This document shows positions 50,605 to 61,598 of a stretch of 64,000 nt of DNA, piece after piece (the stretch's first letter is position 1; each line of letters starts with the position of its first letter). The notes below the pieces were generated by a model, which searched no databases, was not told where the DNA came from, and saw only the letters and a list, made by a program, of their open reading frames with translations. The position numbers and the translations under genes are program-made. Where the stretch lies: positions 1,240,001 to 1,304,000 of the forward strand of contig LT549889.1 of assembly GCA_900078775.1 (NCBI GenBank), given 5' to 3'. The stretch comes from Mycolicibacterium aurum. GTDB lineage: Bacteria; Actinomycetota; Actinomycetes; Mycobacteriales; Mycobacteriaceae.

Positions 50605-50627
50605 ATATTTCGATAGGGTCGAAATAT
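50605..50627. promoter_or_regulatory. AldR operator in the ald-aldR control region
   Basis: ATATTTCGA and TCGAAATAT form perfect 9-bp arms around TAGGG. The palindrome covers the aldR -10 and its start codon. A further ATATTTG-like half site lies at about 50593-50600 towards ald. This fits Lrp/AsnC multi-site binding. Confidence 0.65.
50614..50619 (+). promoter_or_regulatory. -10 element of aldR (leaderless)
   Basis: TAGGGT, in the centre of the operator, is 6 nt before ATG 50626; AldR bound here would block its own promoter. Confidence 0.45.
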
Positions 50628-51137
50628 GGACGAACGATCTGCGAACTCGAAGCCTCGCGGGGTCGCCACGCCGAAGGATGTTCGGCCCACCGACCTCGAT
50701 GACGTCGACCGGCGGATACTGCTGGCCCTGCACGCGGACGCCCGCATCTCCAACAGCGCACTGGCCGAGGCGGTCGGGATCGCACCGTCGACCTGTCACG
50801 GGCGGCTGCGGCGACTGCAGGACCTCGGGGTGATCCGCGGGTTCTACACCGATATCGATCCGGCGGCGGTCGGGCTGACCCTGCAGGCGATGATCTCGGT
50901 GAGCCTCAATTCCAATGCGCGCGGCCGGATCCGGGACTTCATCCAGCAGATCCGGCGACGCCCGCAGGTGATGGACGTGTACTTCCTGGCCGGTGGGGAC
51001 GACTTCCTCCTGCACGTCGCGGCGCGGGACACCGAGGACCTGCGGGCCTTCGTGGTGGAGAACCTCAACGCCGACGCCGATGTGGCCGGCACCCAGACCT
51101 CGCTGATCTTCGAGCATCTGCGCGGGGCGTCCCCGTT

Positions 51138-51141
<4 letters not shown>
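50626..51141 (+). CDS. aldR: Lrp/AsnC-family regulator AldR
   Basis: A 171-residue feast/famine regulator. An N-terminal helix-turn-helix has LDDVDRRILLALHADARISN, SALAEAVGIAPSTCHGRL and LQDLGVIRGFYTDIDPAAVG; the RAM effector domain has LQAMISVSLNSNARGRIRDF, VYFLAGGDDFLLHVAARDTE and FVVENLNADADVAGTQTSLI. Mycobacterial AldR controls ald in response to alanine (established for the family), and divergent placement supports this here. Its stop overlaps the next gene by GTGA. Confidence 0.94.
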
Positions 51142-53960
<2,819 letters not shown>

Positions 53961-53964
<4 letters not shown>

Positions 53965-54410
53965 AGCTGCTGATCGTGCACCACACCCCGTCACCGCACT
54001 GCCAGGAGATGTTCGAGGCGGTGCTGGCCGGGGCGACCGATCCGGAGATCGAGGGCGTGCAGGTGGTGCGCAGGCCCGCGCTGACCTGCTCGGCCGCCGA
54101 CATGCTGGACGCCGACGGCTATCTGCTCGGCAGCCCGGCCAACCTCGGCTACATCTCCGGGGCGCTCAAGCATGCCTTCGACGGCGCCTACTACCAGATC
54201 CTGGACTCGACCCGGGGCCGGCCGTTCGGGCTGTACCTGCACGGCAACGAGGGCACCGAGGGCGCCGAACGGGCGGTGGACGGTATCACCACCGGACTCG
54301 GCTGGGTGAAAGCCGCTGAGACCGTGGTGGTGTCGGGTAAACCTGGCAAGGACGATCTGCAGGCGTGCTGGAATCTCGGCGCGACCGTCGCCGCACAGTT
54401 GATGGAATGA
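53961..54410 (+). CDS. flavodoxin-like NAD(P)H-dependent oxidoreductase
   Basis: A 149-residue flavodoxin-fold protein. KLLIVHHTPSPHCQEMFEAV provides the phosphate-binding first loop, then YLLGSPANLGYISGALKHAF is the FMN-binding loop of the WrbA/NADPH-FMN reductase type, and GLYLHGNEGTEGAERAVDGI the third loop. The substrate is unknown. It ends the dapB operon or continues into the frameshifted gene 8 nt later. Confidence 0.82.
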
Positions 54411-54418
54411 GGTAGGCC

Positions 54419-54873
54419 ATGGCCGGTTTGGCGGAAATCGCCCTCGCGGGAGCCCCGGTGGCCGGGGAGCGCTGCTGGCCCTGGCGGCCGGCAACTTCAA
54501 GGGGCCCGACGTCCGCGGCTCCATCAAGGCGGACATGGAACTGCTGGCCGCGTTGCCGCCCGAGCAGGTCGAACGCCGCGCCGCGCTGCAGCGCTCCATC
54601 GACATGCGCATCGACGATATCGTCGCCGCCGTCGAGAAGAACCGGGAGATCCGCCAGCTCGCCGCCTCCTACAGCGGCAACTGGCGCGACCTTGTGGTGT
54701 TCATCTGCGCGGTGCTGTTCACCATCGTGTGGTGGAACGTCAGCCACGATCGCACCAACTGGCTGATCGTGTTCATCGTGCTGATCGTGCTGTCGGTGAT
54801 CGTGGGTATCTACGCCGCGCGCGGTATCTTCCGCGCCCTGGCCACCTTCCGGCACGGCCGGCACACCAGATAG
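54419..54873 (+). pseudogene. small membrane protein gene, frameshifted
   Basis: ATG 54419 begins MAGLAEIALAGAP in one frame; the continuation LLALAAGNFKGPDVRGSIKA, MELLAALPPEQVERRAAL and two membrane helices (DLVVFICAVLFTIVWWNV, WLIVFIVLIVLSVIVGIYAA) is one base earlier. Adding one G at the CCGG near 54461-54464 joins them into about 151 residues ending FRHGRHTR. The intact protein would be a two-helix membrane protein with a coiled N-terminal region; function unknown. A GTG or ATG (54535) inside could still give a shorter product. Confidence 0.65.
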
Positions 54874-54874
54874 T

Positions 54875-55612
54875 TCAGCTCAGCTTGTCGCCGAACACCC
54901 GGGCCATCGCCTCCCAGTGCCGCTGCGCGGCCGCCTCGTCGTAGGGGCCGTTGTCCGGGACGGCGAAACCGTGCCCGGCCGGGTAGATCTCGATGGTGTG
55001 CTCGACACCGGCGGCGGTGAGCGCCGCGTCCAGCGTCTCGGCGTTCGCCGCGGTGAACGAGGCGTCCGCCTCGGCGCCGCCCACGTATACCGCTGCCTGG
55101 ATCTGGTCGGCCAGCAGATGCGGGCTGCCCGGATCCTCGGCCACCAGCCCACCGCCGTGGAAGGACATCGCCGCCGCGACCCGGTCGGGCACCCGCCCGG
55201 CGACGATCAGCGAGGTGCGCCCACCCATGCAGTAGCCGGTGGTGCCGAACCGGGTGCCGCTGACATCCGGGCGGGCCTGCAGGTAATCGAAGAACGCTGC
55301 CGCGTCGGCGGCCATGATGTCCGGGGTGACGGTGGAGATCATGCCGAACAGTCGGGCCCGCTCCTTGGCGTCCCCGAACACATTGGCCATGTCGAACGGG
55401 GCCCAACCGGGGCTGCGGTAGTACACGTCGGGCACCAGCACGACATAGCCGAGGCCGGCAAGTCGGGTGGCCATCTGGTCGAAGGTGTCCCGGGCGCCGC
55501 CGGCGTCGGGATACATCAGCACCGCGGGCCAGGGCCCGTTCCCGTCCGGGGTGGCGACGCTGACCCGGCAGTCGCCGTCGGCCGTGGTGATGGTGTCGGT
55601 GGTGATCGGCAT
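54875..55612 (-). CDS. dienelactone hydrolase family protein
   Basis: A 245-residue alpha/beta hydrolase. It has WPAVLMYPDAGGARDTFDQM, GYVVLVPDVYYRSPGWAPFD, nucleophile elbow GTTGYCMGGRTSLIV with Cys instead of Ser as in dienelactone hydrolases, the Asp region VYVGGAEADASFT and the His in EIYPAGHGFAVPD. The substrate may be a lactone or ester and is not determined. The start has a GGGAGA ribosome site. It is divergent from thyA. Confidence 0.88.
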   Translation of the reverse strand: MPITTDTITTADGDCRVSVATPDGNGPWPAVLMYPDAGGARDTFDQMATRLAGLGYVVLVPDVYYRSPGWAPFDMANVFGDAKERARLFGMISTVTPDIMAADAAAFFDYLQARPDVSGTRFGTTGYCMGGRTSLIVAGRVPDRVAAAMSFHGGGLVAEDPGSPHLLADQIQAAVYVGGAEADASFTAANAETLDAALTAAGVEHTIEIYPAGHGFAVPDNGPYDEAAAQRHWEAMARVFGDKLS

Positions 55613-55671
55613 GATGAAGAAATCTCCCGTCGCTTCGCTCGCCCCTACGTTCTACTCCACGGCGGGGGTCG

Positions 55672-55677
55672 TAAGCT
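55672..55677 (+). promoter_or_regulatory. -10 element of thyA-dfrA (leaderless)
   Basis: TAAGCT is 6 nt before GTG 55684. Confidence 0.45.
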
Positions 55678-55683
55678 GGCGAC

Positions 55684-56484
55684 GTGCCCATAGCGACCCC
55701 GTACGAGGATCTGCTGCGCCTGGTGATGGAGCAGGGGACACCGAAGTCAGACCGGACCGGTACCGGCACCCGCAGCCTGTTCGGGCACCAGATGCGCTAC
55801 GACCTGGCCGCCGGGTTCCCACTGATCACCACCAAGAAGGTGCACACCAAGTCGATCGTGTACGAACTGCTGTGGTTCCTGCGCGGTGACTCCAATGTGC
55901 GCTGGCTGCAGGAGCGCGGCGTTACGATCTGGGACGAATGGGCTTCCGACACAGGTGAACTGGGTCCGGTCTACGGCGTGCAGTGGCGGTCCTGGCCGAC
56001 CCCGTCGGGTGAGCACATCGACCAGATCGCGCAGGCCCTGGAACTGCTCAAGAGCGACCCGGACTCGCGCCGCAACATCGTCTCGGCCTGGAACGTCGGT
56101 GAGATCCCGCAGATGGCCCTGCCGCCGTGCCACGCGTTCTTCCAGTTCTACGTCGCCGACGGCAAGCTGTCCTGCCAGCTGTACCAGCGCAGCGCGGACC
56201 TGTTCCTCGGCGTGCCCTTCAACATCGCCAGCTACGCGCTGCTCACGCACATGATGGCCGCCCAGGCCGGCCTGGGCGTGGGAGAGTTCATCTGGACCGG
56301 CGGGGACTGCCACATCTACGACAACCACGTCGAACAGGTGGCCCTGCAGCTGTCCCGGGAGCCGCGGCCCTACCCCGAACTGGTCCTGGCGCAGCGGGAT
56401 TCGATCTTCGACTACAGCTACGAGGACATCACCGTGCGCAACTACGATCCGCACCCGGGCATCAAGGCCCCGGTCGCGGTATGA
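55684..56484 (+). CDS. thyA: thymidylate synthase ThyA
   Basis: A 266-residue folate-dependent enzyme making dTMP from dUMP. It has [52 protein letters not shown], the catalytic Cys in [32 protein letters not shown] and [13 protein letters not shown]. It is intact. dfrA overlaps by ATGA, so dihydrofolate produced by ThyA is recycled by a coupled gene. The alternative synthase ThyX is not found near dapA here. Confidence 0.97.
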   Translation: MPIATPYEDLLRLVMEQGTPKSDRTGTGTRSLFGHQMRYDLAAGFPLITTKKVHTKSIVYELLWFLRGDSNVRWLQERGVTIWDEWASDTGELGPVYGVQWRSWPTPSGEHIDQIAQALELLKSDPDSRRNIVSAWNVGEIPQMALPPCHAFFQFYVADGKLSCQLYQRSADLFLGVPFNIASYALLTHMMAAQAGLGVGEFIWTGGDCHIYDNHVEQVALQLSREPRPYPELVLAQRDSIFDYSYEDITVRNYDPHPGIKAPVAV

Positions 56485-56954
56485 CGGTCCGGCTGGTCTG
56501 GGCGCAGTCCACCTCCGGGGTGATCGGGCGCGACAACGCCATTCCGTGGCGGGTGCCCGAGGACATGGCCCGCTTCAAGGAGCTGACCATGGGCCACCCC
56601 GTGCTGATGGGGCGGCTCACCTGGGAGTCGCTGCCCGCGAAGTTCCGGCCGCTGCCGGGCCGGCACAATATCGTGCTCAGCCGCGACCCGGACTACCCGG
56701 CCGAGGGGGCCGAGGTCGTCACCGCGGTACCCGCCGATTTCGACGGCTGGATCATCGGCGGCGCCCAGATCTACGCGGCCACCCTGGCGCTGGCCGAGCG
56801 GTGTGAGGTCACCGAGATCGACGTCGATCTGCGCCGTGACGACCACGATGCGGTCGCGCCGCTGCTCGACGAATCCTGGACCGGCACCGAAGGGGAGTGG
56901 CTGACCAGTAGTTCAGGGCTGAGGTATCGCTTCACCAGCTATGTGAGGACCTGA
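56481..56954 (+). CDS. dfrA: dihydrofolate reductase
   Basis: A 157-residue NADPH-dependent reductase, the trimethoprim target. It has [20 protein letters not shown] with [14 protein letters not shown] (catalytic Asp position within PEDM), [32 protein letters not shown] and [24 protein letters not shown] has Leu where MGRKTWESL is usual. ATG 56481 overlaps the thyA stop. Confidence 0.95.
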   Translation: MTVRLVWAQSTSGVIGRDNAIPWRVPEDMARFKELTMGHPVLMGRLTWESLPAKFRPLPGRHNIVLSRDPDYPAEGAEVVTAVPADFDGWIIGGAQIYAATLALAERCEVTEIDVDLRRDDHDAVAPLLDESWTGTEGEWLTSSSGLRYRFTSYVRT

Positions 56955-56962
56955 GGCGCGGC

Positions 56963-58180
56963 GTGCCCACTCTGACCGCCGCGCAGGCCCGCCGGGTCGC
57001 CGTCGCCGCCCAAGGATTCCACGAGCCCAAACCGGCCGGCGGCCTCACCCGCGCGCACCTGAAGCGGTTGATCTCCAGAATTCAGGTGCTGCAGCTGGAT
57101 TCGGTGTCGGTCTCGGTGCGGGCCCACTATGCGCCGGTGTTCAGCAGGATCGGACCCTACGACCGCGAGGTGCTGGACCGGGCGGCCTGGGCGCACAGCG
57201 CCCGCTCGCCGCGGCTGCTGGTGGAGTACTGGGCGCACGAGGCGGCGCTGATGTCGGTGCAGGACTGGCCGCTGCTGCGCTGGCGGATGGCCGAGTACCG
57301 GCACGGCCGCTGGGGCACCGAGATCGTCAAGAAGAACGCCGAGCTCGCCGACGACATCGTCGGGGCGGTCGCCGAACTGGGACCGTGCACCGCCGGGCAG
57401 ATCGAGGCGCATCTGGAAGCCGAACCGCGCGGCCGCAAAGGTCCCTGGTGGGACCGCACCGACACCAAATGGGTGGCCGAGGCGCTGTGGTCGGCCGGGG
57501 TGCTGACCACCGCGACGCGGGTCGGCTTCGCGCGGCACTACGACCTCGCCGAACGGGTGCTGCCGCCCGAGGTGCTGGCCCGCGAGGTCTCCGACGAGGA
57601 GGCGGTGCGGGAGTTGATCCTGCGGGCGGCCGGCGCGCTCGGGGTGGCCACCGAACCGGACCTGCGCGACTACTTCCGGCTCAACCCCAAGCAGAGCAAG
57701 CCGGCGGTGGCCGCGCTGGTCGCCGCGGGCGAGTTGGAACCGGTGGACGTGGCGGGCTGGAACGCACCGGCCTATCTGCGGGCCGGGCAGAGGATTCCGC
57801 GCCGGGACCGCGGCACCGCGCTGCTGTGCCCGTTCGACCCGCTGATCTTCTTCCGGCCCCGGATGGAGCGGCTGTTCGACGGCTTCCACTACCGCATCGA
57901 GATCTACACCCCGGCCAGCAAGCGGCAGTACGGCTACTACGTGTGGCCGTTCCTACTGGACGGGGAACTCGTCGGCCGGGTCGACCTCAAGGCCGACCGG
58001 GCTGCCGGTGCCCTGCAGGTCGTCGGTGCGTTCACCGAGGACGGCCGCGATCCGGCACTGGTCGCCGACGCCCTGGCCCCGCAGCTGCGGTCGATGGCCG
58101 GCTGGCTCGGCCTCGACGACGTCGCGATCGGGCAGCGCGGGGATCTGATCCGCCCGCTGCGCGCCGCCCTCACGCACTGA
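56963..58180 (+). CDS. YcaQ/AlkX-like winged-helix DNA glycosylase family protein
   Basis: A 405-residue HTH_42 protein. The N-terminal region has LTAAQARRVAVAAQGF, then IQVLQLDSVSVSVRAHYAPV with the QxD motif characteristic of the AlkX/YcaQ family that unhooks interstrand crosslinks. The middle contains winged helices (LGPCTAGQIEAHL, ATEPDLRDYFRLN), and the C-terminal DPLIFFRPRMERLFDGFHY, YVWPFLLDGELVGRVDLKAD and GWLGLDDV complete the family pattern. It is probably involved in DNA repair; the substrate needs experiment. It follows dfrA by 8 nt, so it may be co-transcribed. Confidence 0.85.
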   Translation: MPTLTAAQARRVAVAAQGFHEPKPAGGLTRAHLKRLISRIQVLQLDSVSVSVRAHYAPVFSRIGPYDREVLDRAAWAHSARSPRLLVEYWAHEAALMSVQDWPLLRWRMAEYRHGRWGTEIVKKNAELADDIVGAVAELGPCTAGQIEAHLEAEPRGRKGPWWDRTDTKWVAEALWSAGVLTTATRVGFARHYDLAERVLPPEVLAREVSDEEAVRELILRAAGALGVATEPDLRDYFRLNPKQSKPAVAALVAAGELEPVDVAGWNAPAYLRAGQRIPRRDRGTALLCPFDPLIFFRPRMERLFDGFHYRIEIYTPASKRQYGYYVWPFLLDGELVGRVDLKADRAAGALQVVGAFTEDGRDPALVADALAPQLRSMAGWLGLDDVAIGQRGDLIRPLRAALTH

Positions 58181-58186
58181 TCTGTC

Positions 58187-58309
58187 TCACGTCTCCGGCT
58201 CGCCGCTGTCGGTCTCGGCCTCCATGGCGGCCAGCCGCCGGACGATGATCGCGACGGCGCCGAGACCGGCCGCGATGACCAAAGCGAACGCACCGATTGC
58301 CCAGAGCAT
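58187..58309 (-). CDS. 40-residue single-span membrane protein
   Basis: ATG 58309 encodes MLWAIGAFALVIAAGLGAVA then IIVRRLAAMEAETDSGEPET: one membrane helix, a positive RR after it (cytoplasmic C-terminus) and an acidic tail. An AGAGGAAG ribosome site lies about 6 nt upstream, and codon third positions are mostly G/C. It ends 6 nt from the convergent YcaQ-like gene. Small membrane proteins of this type often regulate a larger partner; none can be named. The 147 bp between it and the cyclase gene hold no other gene. Confidence 0.6.
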   Translation of the reverse strand: MLWAIGAFALVIAAGLGAVAIIVRRLAAMEAETDSGEPET

Positions 58310-58456
58310 CGGTCTTCCTCTCGTTTGTTGGGCGAGCGGCGGCTGGGTGATGTCACGGCCCGGTTCCGGGGAACTGGACAGTAAAGATCAAGGGTCCGAC
58401 AACTCGCCCCCAGATAAGAGGTGACGGATGCGTAAATAAGGTGCACACTGTTGCTG

Positions 58457-59557
58457 ATGTCTGGGGGACGGGTCGGCCGAATACTGCGCAATGCCGATCA
58501 GTTCCACTGGTTCAGCGCCTACCTGCACGACCGGCGCCTCGATCAGCCCTGGCGGTTGGCCGCCTTCGGCTTCACCGCCTTCTTCACCGCGATTCCGCTG
58601 CTGATGCTGGCCAGCCCTTACGGGCCGACCAGCACGTCCAGCCGGGCGGTGGCCGTCGGGGCGGTGGTGTGCGGTCTGGCCGCCGGCTCGCTTTGGTTGA
58701 TGGGCTGGCCCACCCGCAGGCAATCGCTGCTGTTCTACTCGGTGTGCTCGGCCTCGATCGCGGCGAGCTGTCTGGTGATCTCCACGTCCTACGGCGCGCT
58801 GATGGGCTGCACGATGTTCGCCGCGGTGGGCGGTCTGCTCGCCTTCTTCCACAATCTGGTGCATGTGCTGACCAATTTCGCGGTGGGCCTGTTCTGCGCG
58901 CTGGTCGCATCGTTCCGGCTGTACGCCGACACCGGGGACCATGCGCTGGTGATCGCCTCGCTGCTGCTGGTGGTCGGGCTGAACATCGGTGTGCCACTCG
59001 GGGTACACGCGCTGGTGTACTCGCTGCGCCGCGAGTTGCGGTCATCTGACCGTGACCCGTTGACCGGGCTGCGCAACCGGCGGTCGTTCTACCGGTTCGT
59101 GCACCAGATGATGCTGGAACACCGCGGTGGACGGGCCGTGGTGAACGTGACCATGATCGACGTCGACGACTTCAAGAAGCTCAACGACACCCGCGGGCAC
59201 GCCGCCGGTGACGAGGCGCTGGTGCGGATCGCCGGCGTGCTGCGGCACAACAGCGGGCCCGGTGTCGTGGTGGGCCGGCTGGGCGGGGAGGAGTTCGTCG
59301 TCGCCGACCTGCTCGATCCGGCCCGACACGCCCAGATGGTCGAGCGGATTCGGGTGGGTATCGCCGAGTTGCCGGTGCGGCTCACCGCGAGTCTGGGCAC
59401 CTGCGCAGCCGAGATCGACGCGGACGTCGAGGCCGAGCATCCACAGTTCCTGGACCAGCTCATCGGGGCCGCGGACGCCGCGATGTACCGGTCCAAGCGG
59501 GCCGGCGGGAACCGGGTGCAGCACCGCACACTGCGCTCGACCTCTACCTCACCGTGA
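58457..59557 (+). CDS. membrane GGDEF diguanylate cyclase
   Basis: A 366-residue protein that should make cyclic di-GMP. Residues about 30-195 hold six hydrophobic helices (FTAFFTAIPLLMLASPYG, AVAVGAVVCGLAAGSLWLM, through VIASLLLVVGLNIGVPLGVH). The GGDEF domain follows: DRDPLTGLRNRRSFYRFVHQ, MIDVDDFKKLNDTRGHAAGD, the active-site loop VVGRLGGEEFVVADL and AADAAMYRSKRAGGNRVQ. No RxxD inhibitory site precedes GGEEF and no EAL domain is attached. ATG 58457 is used; TTG 58451 is an alternative. The ligand of the membrane sensor is unknown. Confidence 0.92.
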   Translation: MSGGRVGRILRNADQFHWFSAYLHDRRLDQPWRLAAFGFTAFFTAIPLLMLASPYGPTSTSSRAVAVGAVVCGLAAGSLWLMGWPTRRQSLLFYSVCSASIAASCLVISTSYGALMGCTMFAAVGGLLAFFHNLVHVLTNFAVGLFCALVASFRLYADTGDHALVIASLLLVVGLNIGVPLGVHALVYSLRRELRSSDRDPLTGLRNRRSFYRFVHQMMLEHRGGRAVVNVTMIDVDDFKKLNDTRGHAAGDEALVRIAGVLRHNSGPGVVVGRLGGEEFVVADLLDPARHAQMVERIRVGIAELPVRLTASLGTCAAEIDADVEAEHPQFLDQLIGAADAAMYRSKRAGGNRVQHRTLRSTSTSP

Positions 59558-59591
59558 CCTTAAATATCTCTTATTTTTCTTAAATTGGGTG

Positions 59592-59597
59592 TACCGT
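59592..59597 (+). promoter_or_regulatory. -10 element of the SDR gene
   Basis: TACCGT would start a leader of about 24 nt containing an AAAGGA ribosome site. Just upstream (59560-59587) is a very AT-rich run with TTAAAT twice. Confidence 0.35.
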
Positions 59598-59627
59598 GGC
59601 CGAATACGCGGCGAAAGGACCCCCGAC

Positions 59628-60350
59628 ATGCGCGAACCCAATATCGCCCTGGTGACCAGTGCTTCCCGCGGGATCGGAGCGGAGGTCGCCCACCAGCTCG
59701 CCCACCCCGGTACGCACGTGATCGTGAACTACCGGGAGAAGGCCAGTCGCGCGCACGCCGTCGCCGACGCCATCCGCGATGCCGGCGGGCACGCCTCGGC
59801 CGTGGCTGCCGACATCTCCGACGAGGCCGCCGCGGAGACCATGATCGCCGGGATCCGTCAGCGCTTCGGCCGGCTGGACACCCTGGTGCTCAACGCCTCC
59901 GGGGGACTGGACAGCGGTGCGGATCCGGCCTACGCCATGCGGCTGAACCGCGACGCGCAGCGTCGGCTGGTCGAACTGGCGCTGCCGATGATGCCCGCCG
60001 GTTCCCGCGTTGTGTTCGTGACCAGCCATCAGGCGCATTTCTATCCGAACAAGGCGGTCCCGCTGGGCTACGCGCCGATCGCGGCCAGCATGCGGGCCGG
60101 CGAGACCGCGATGTACGGCATGCGCCACGAATTCCACCGGCGCGGAATCCATTTCACCGTGGTGTCCGGCGACATGATCGACGGGACGAGCGAGCTCACC
60201 CGGCTGCACGGCCCGGCGCTGGAACCCCGCCGGCGCGCCCCGCTGCCGTCGGCCGACGAGTTCGCCGCGGCCATCGCCGGTGCGGCGCAGTCACAGTTCC
60301 ACCCCGGCATCGTCTACGTCGGCGGCTCGGAGTACCTGCGCACCGCCTGA
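59628..60350 (+). CDS. short-chain dehydrogenase/reductase, atypical active site
   Basis: A 240-residue SDR. The cofactor loop is ALVTSASRGIGAEVAHQLAH, then VIVNYREKASRAHAV (basic residue suggests NADP), AADISDEAAAETMI and LVLNASGGLDSG. The catalytic Ser is in VVFVTSHQAHFYP and Tyr in GYAPIAASMRAGETAM; where the usual Lys follows Tyr by four residues (or seven in related proteins) there is Ala and Met, so the catalytic Lys appears absent. It may be inactive or use another residue. Its last 60 nt overlap the convergent MFS gene. Confidence 0.82.
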   Translation: MREPNIALVTSASRGIGAEVAHQLAHPGTHVIVNYREKASRAHAVADAIRDAGGHASAVAADISDEAAAETMIAGIRQRFGRLDTLVLNASGGLDSGADPAYAMRLNRDAQRRLVELALPMMPAGSRVVFVTSHQAHFYPNKAVPLGYAPIAASMRAGETAMYGMRHEFHRRGIHFTVVSGDMIDGTSELTRLHGPALEPRRRAPLPSADEFAAAIAGAAQSQFHPGIVYVGGSEYLRTA

Positions 60351-61589
60351 CGGATCCGGCCAGACCGGCGCCGGCCGCAGGCCGGCCAGCGCGAGGCTGC
60401 TGACTCCCATCAAAACCATTGTCAGCACCAGGAATTCGGAGTACCCGCCGAAACGGTCGTAACTCAGGCCCGCCGCCAGCGGCCCGAAGGCGGTACCCAG
60501 CGACAGGGCTGCGACCAGTCCGCCGAACAGTCCGCCGAAGTTGCGCAGCCCGAAGTAGCGGGAGGCGAGGTAGGCGATGACGTCCACTTCGGCGCCCAGT
60601 GTGAGCCCGAACAAAGCCGCGGCGATCGTCTGGCTCACCGGATTGGTGCCGTCGACCAGCAGCAGCGCCGCGCCCGCGATCGGCACCAGATAGGCGCACG
60701 CCCCGACGGCCCGGCCCGGGAAGCGGTCCAGCAGCACGCCCACGCCGAGCCGGCCGACGATCGAGAACAGCCCGACCAGCGCCGCGGTGCCCGCCGCGGC
60801 CAGCGGTTCGGCTCCGGCGTCGCGCAGGATCGGCACCAGGTGCACCACCACGCCCAACGTGGTGAACGCGAACAGTCCGGCCGCCAGCAGCAGTCGGAAG
60901 AACGTCGCCGAGCGTAGACCGTCGCGCAGCGTGACACCGGGGAGCTCGACGGCGACCGGTTCGTCGGCCGGTCCGGTAGGCACGGCCTTCGTGTCCTGGG
61001 CGCCCCGGAAGAACAGCACGACGGCCGCCACCACGAGCGCACCCCAGGCCGCGCCGAGTCCGACGAACGCGCCGCGCCAACCCCATTCACCGATGAAGGC
61101 GGTGGCCAGCGCCGGGAACGCGGCGGCGCCCAGCGAACCGCCGGACAACGTCACCGCGAAAGCCAGCCCGCGGGAAGTCTCGAAGCGGCTGGCGACCGCG
61201 CTGGTCCAGACCGTGGTCTGCACCCAGAAGCTGGCGAAGGCGAGCACCGACCACAGCAGGATCCAGTTGGCCATCGTCCCGGTGGCCGTGCTGAACAATC
61301 CGAATGCGAGCGCCATCAGCACGGCCCCGACCAGCCCCACCCGCCGCGGACCCAGCCGGTCCACCATCAGCCCGATCGGCAGTGCGGCGACGGCGGCCGC
61401 GACACCGACGATGGTCAGGCCCACCGAGGCCTGCGCCCGCGTCCAGCCGAACTCGTCTTGCAGCGGCTGCATGAACACGCCCAGGGAGTAGACGTGAATC
61501 ACCCCGAGCGAGTAGCCGAGTGCGGCGGCGACGGGAACGGTGCCGTAGCGCCGCCATTCCAGGAGAGCTGAGCGCTCGGTACCGGGCAT
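60291..61589 (-). CDS. MFS transporter, oxalate/formate-antiporter type
   Basis: A 432-residue twelve-helix major facilitator. It has GVIHVYSLGVFMQPLQDEFG, WTRAQASVGLTIVGVAAAVA, motif A LMVDRLGPRRVGLVGAVLM, AFAVTLSGGSLGAAAFPALA, GEWGWRGAFVGLGAAWGAL and, in the second half, LVGLFSIVGRLGVGVLLDRF and ASRYFGLRNFGGLFGGLVAA. The substrate is probably a monocarboxylate by subfamily. ATG 61589 is 6 nt from a TAATCT -10 on the minus strand. The C-terminal 20 codons overlap the SDR gene. Confidence 0.88.
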   Translation of the reverse strand: MPGTERSALLEWRRYGTVPVAAALGYSLGVIHVYSLGVFMQPLQDEFGWTRAQASVGLTIVGVAAAVAALPIGLMVDRLGPRRVGLVGAVLMALAFGLFSTATGTMANWILLWSVLAFASFWVQTTVWTSAVASRFETSRGLAFAVTLSGGSLGAAAFPALATAFIGEWGWRGAFVGLGAAWGALVVAAVVLFFRGAQDTKAVPTGPADEPVAVELPGVTLRDGLRSATFFRLLLAAGLFAFTTLGVVVHLVPILRDAGAEPLAAAGTAALVGLFSIVGRLGVGVLLDRFPGRAVGACAYLVPIAGAALLLVDGTNPVSQTIAAALFGLTLGAEVDVIAYLASRYFGLRNFGGLFGGLVAALSLGTAFGPLAAGLSYDRFGGYSEFLVLTMVLMGVSSLALAGLRPAPVWPDPSGGAQVLRAADVDDAGVEL

Positions 61590-61598
61590 CCCGGAAGA

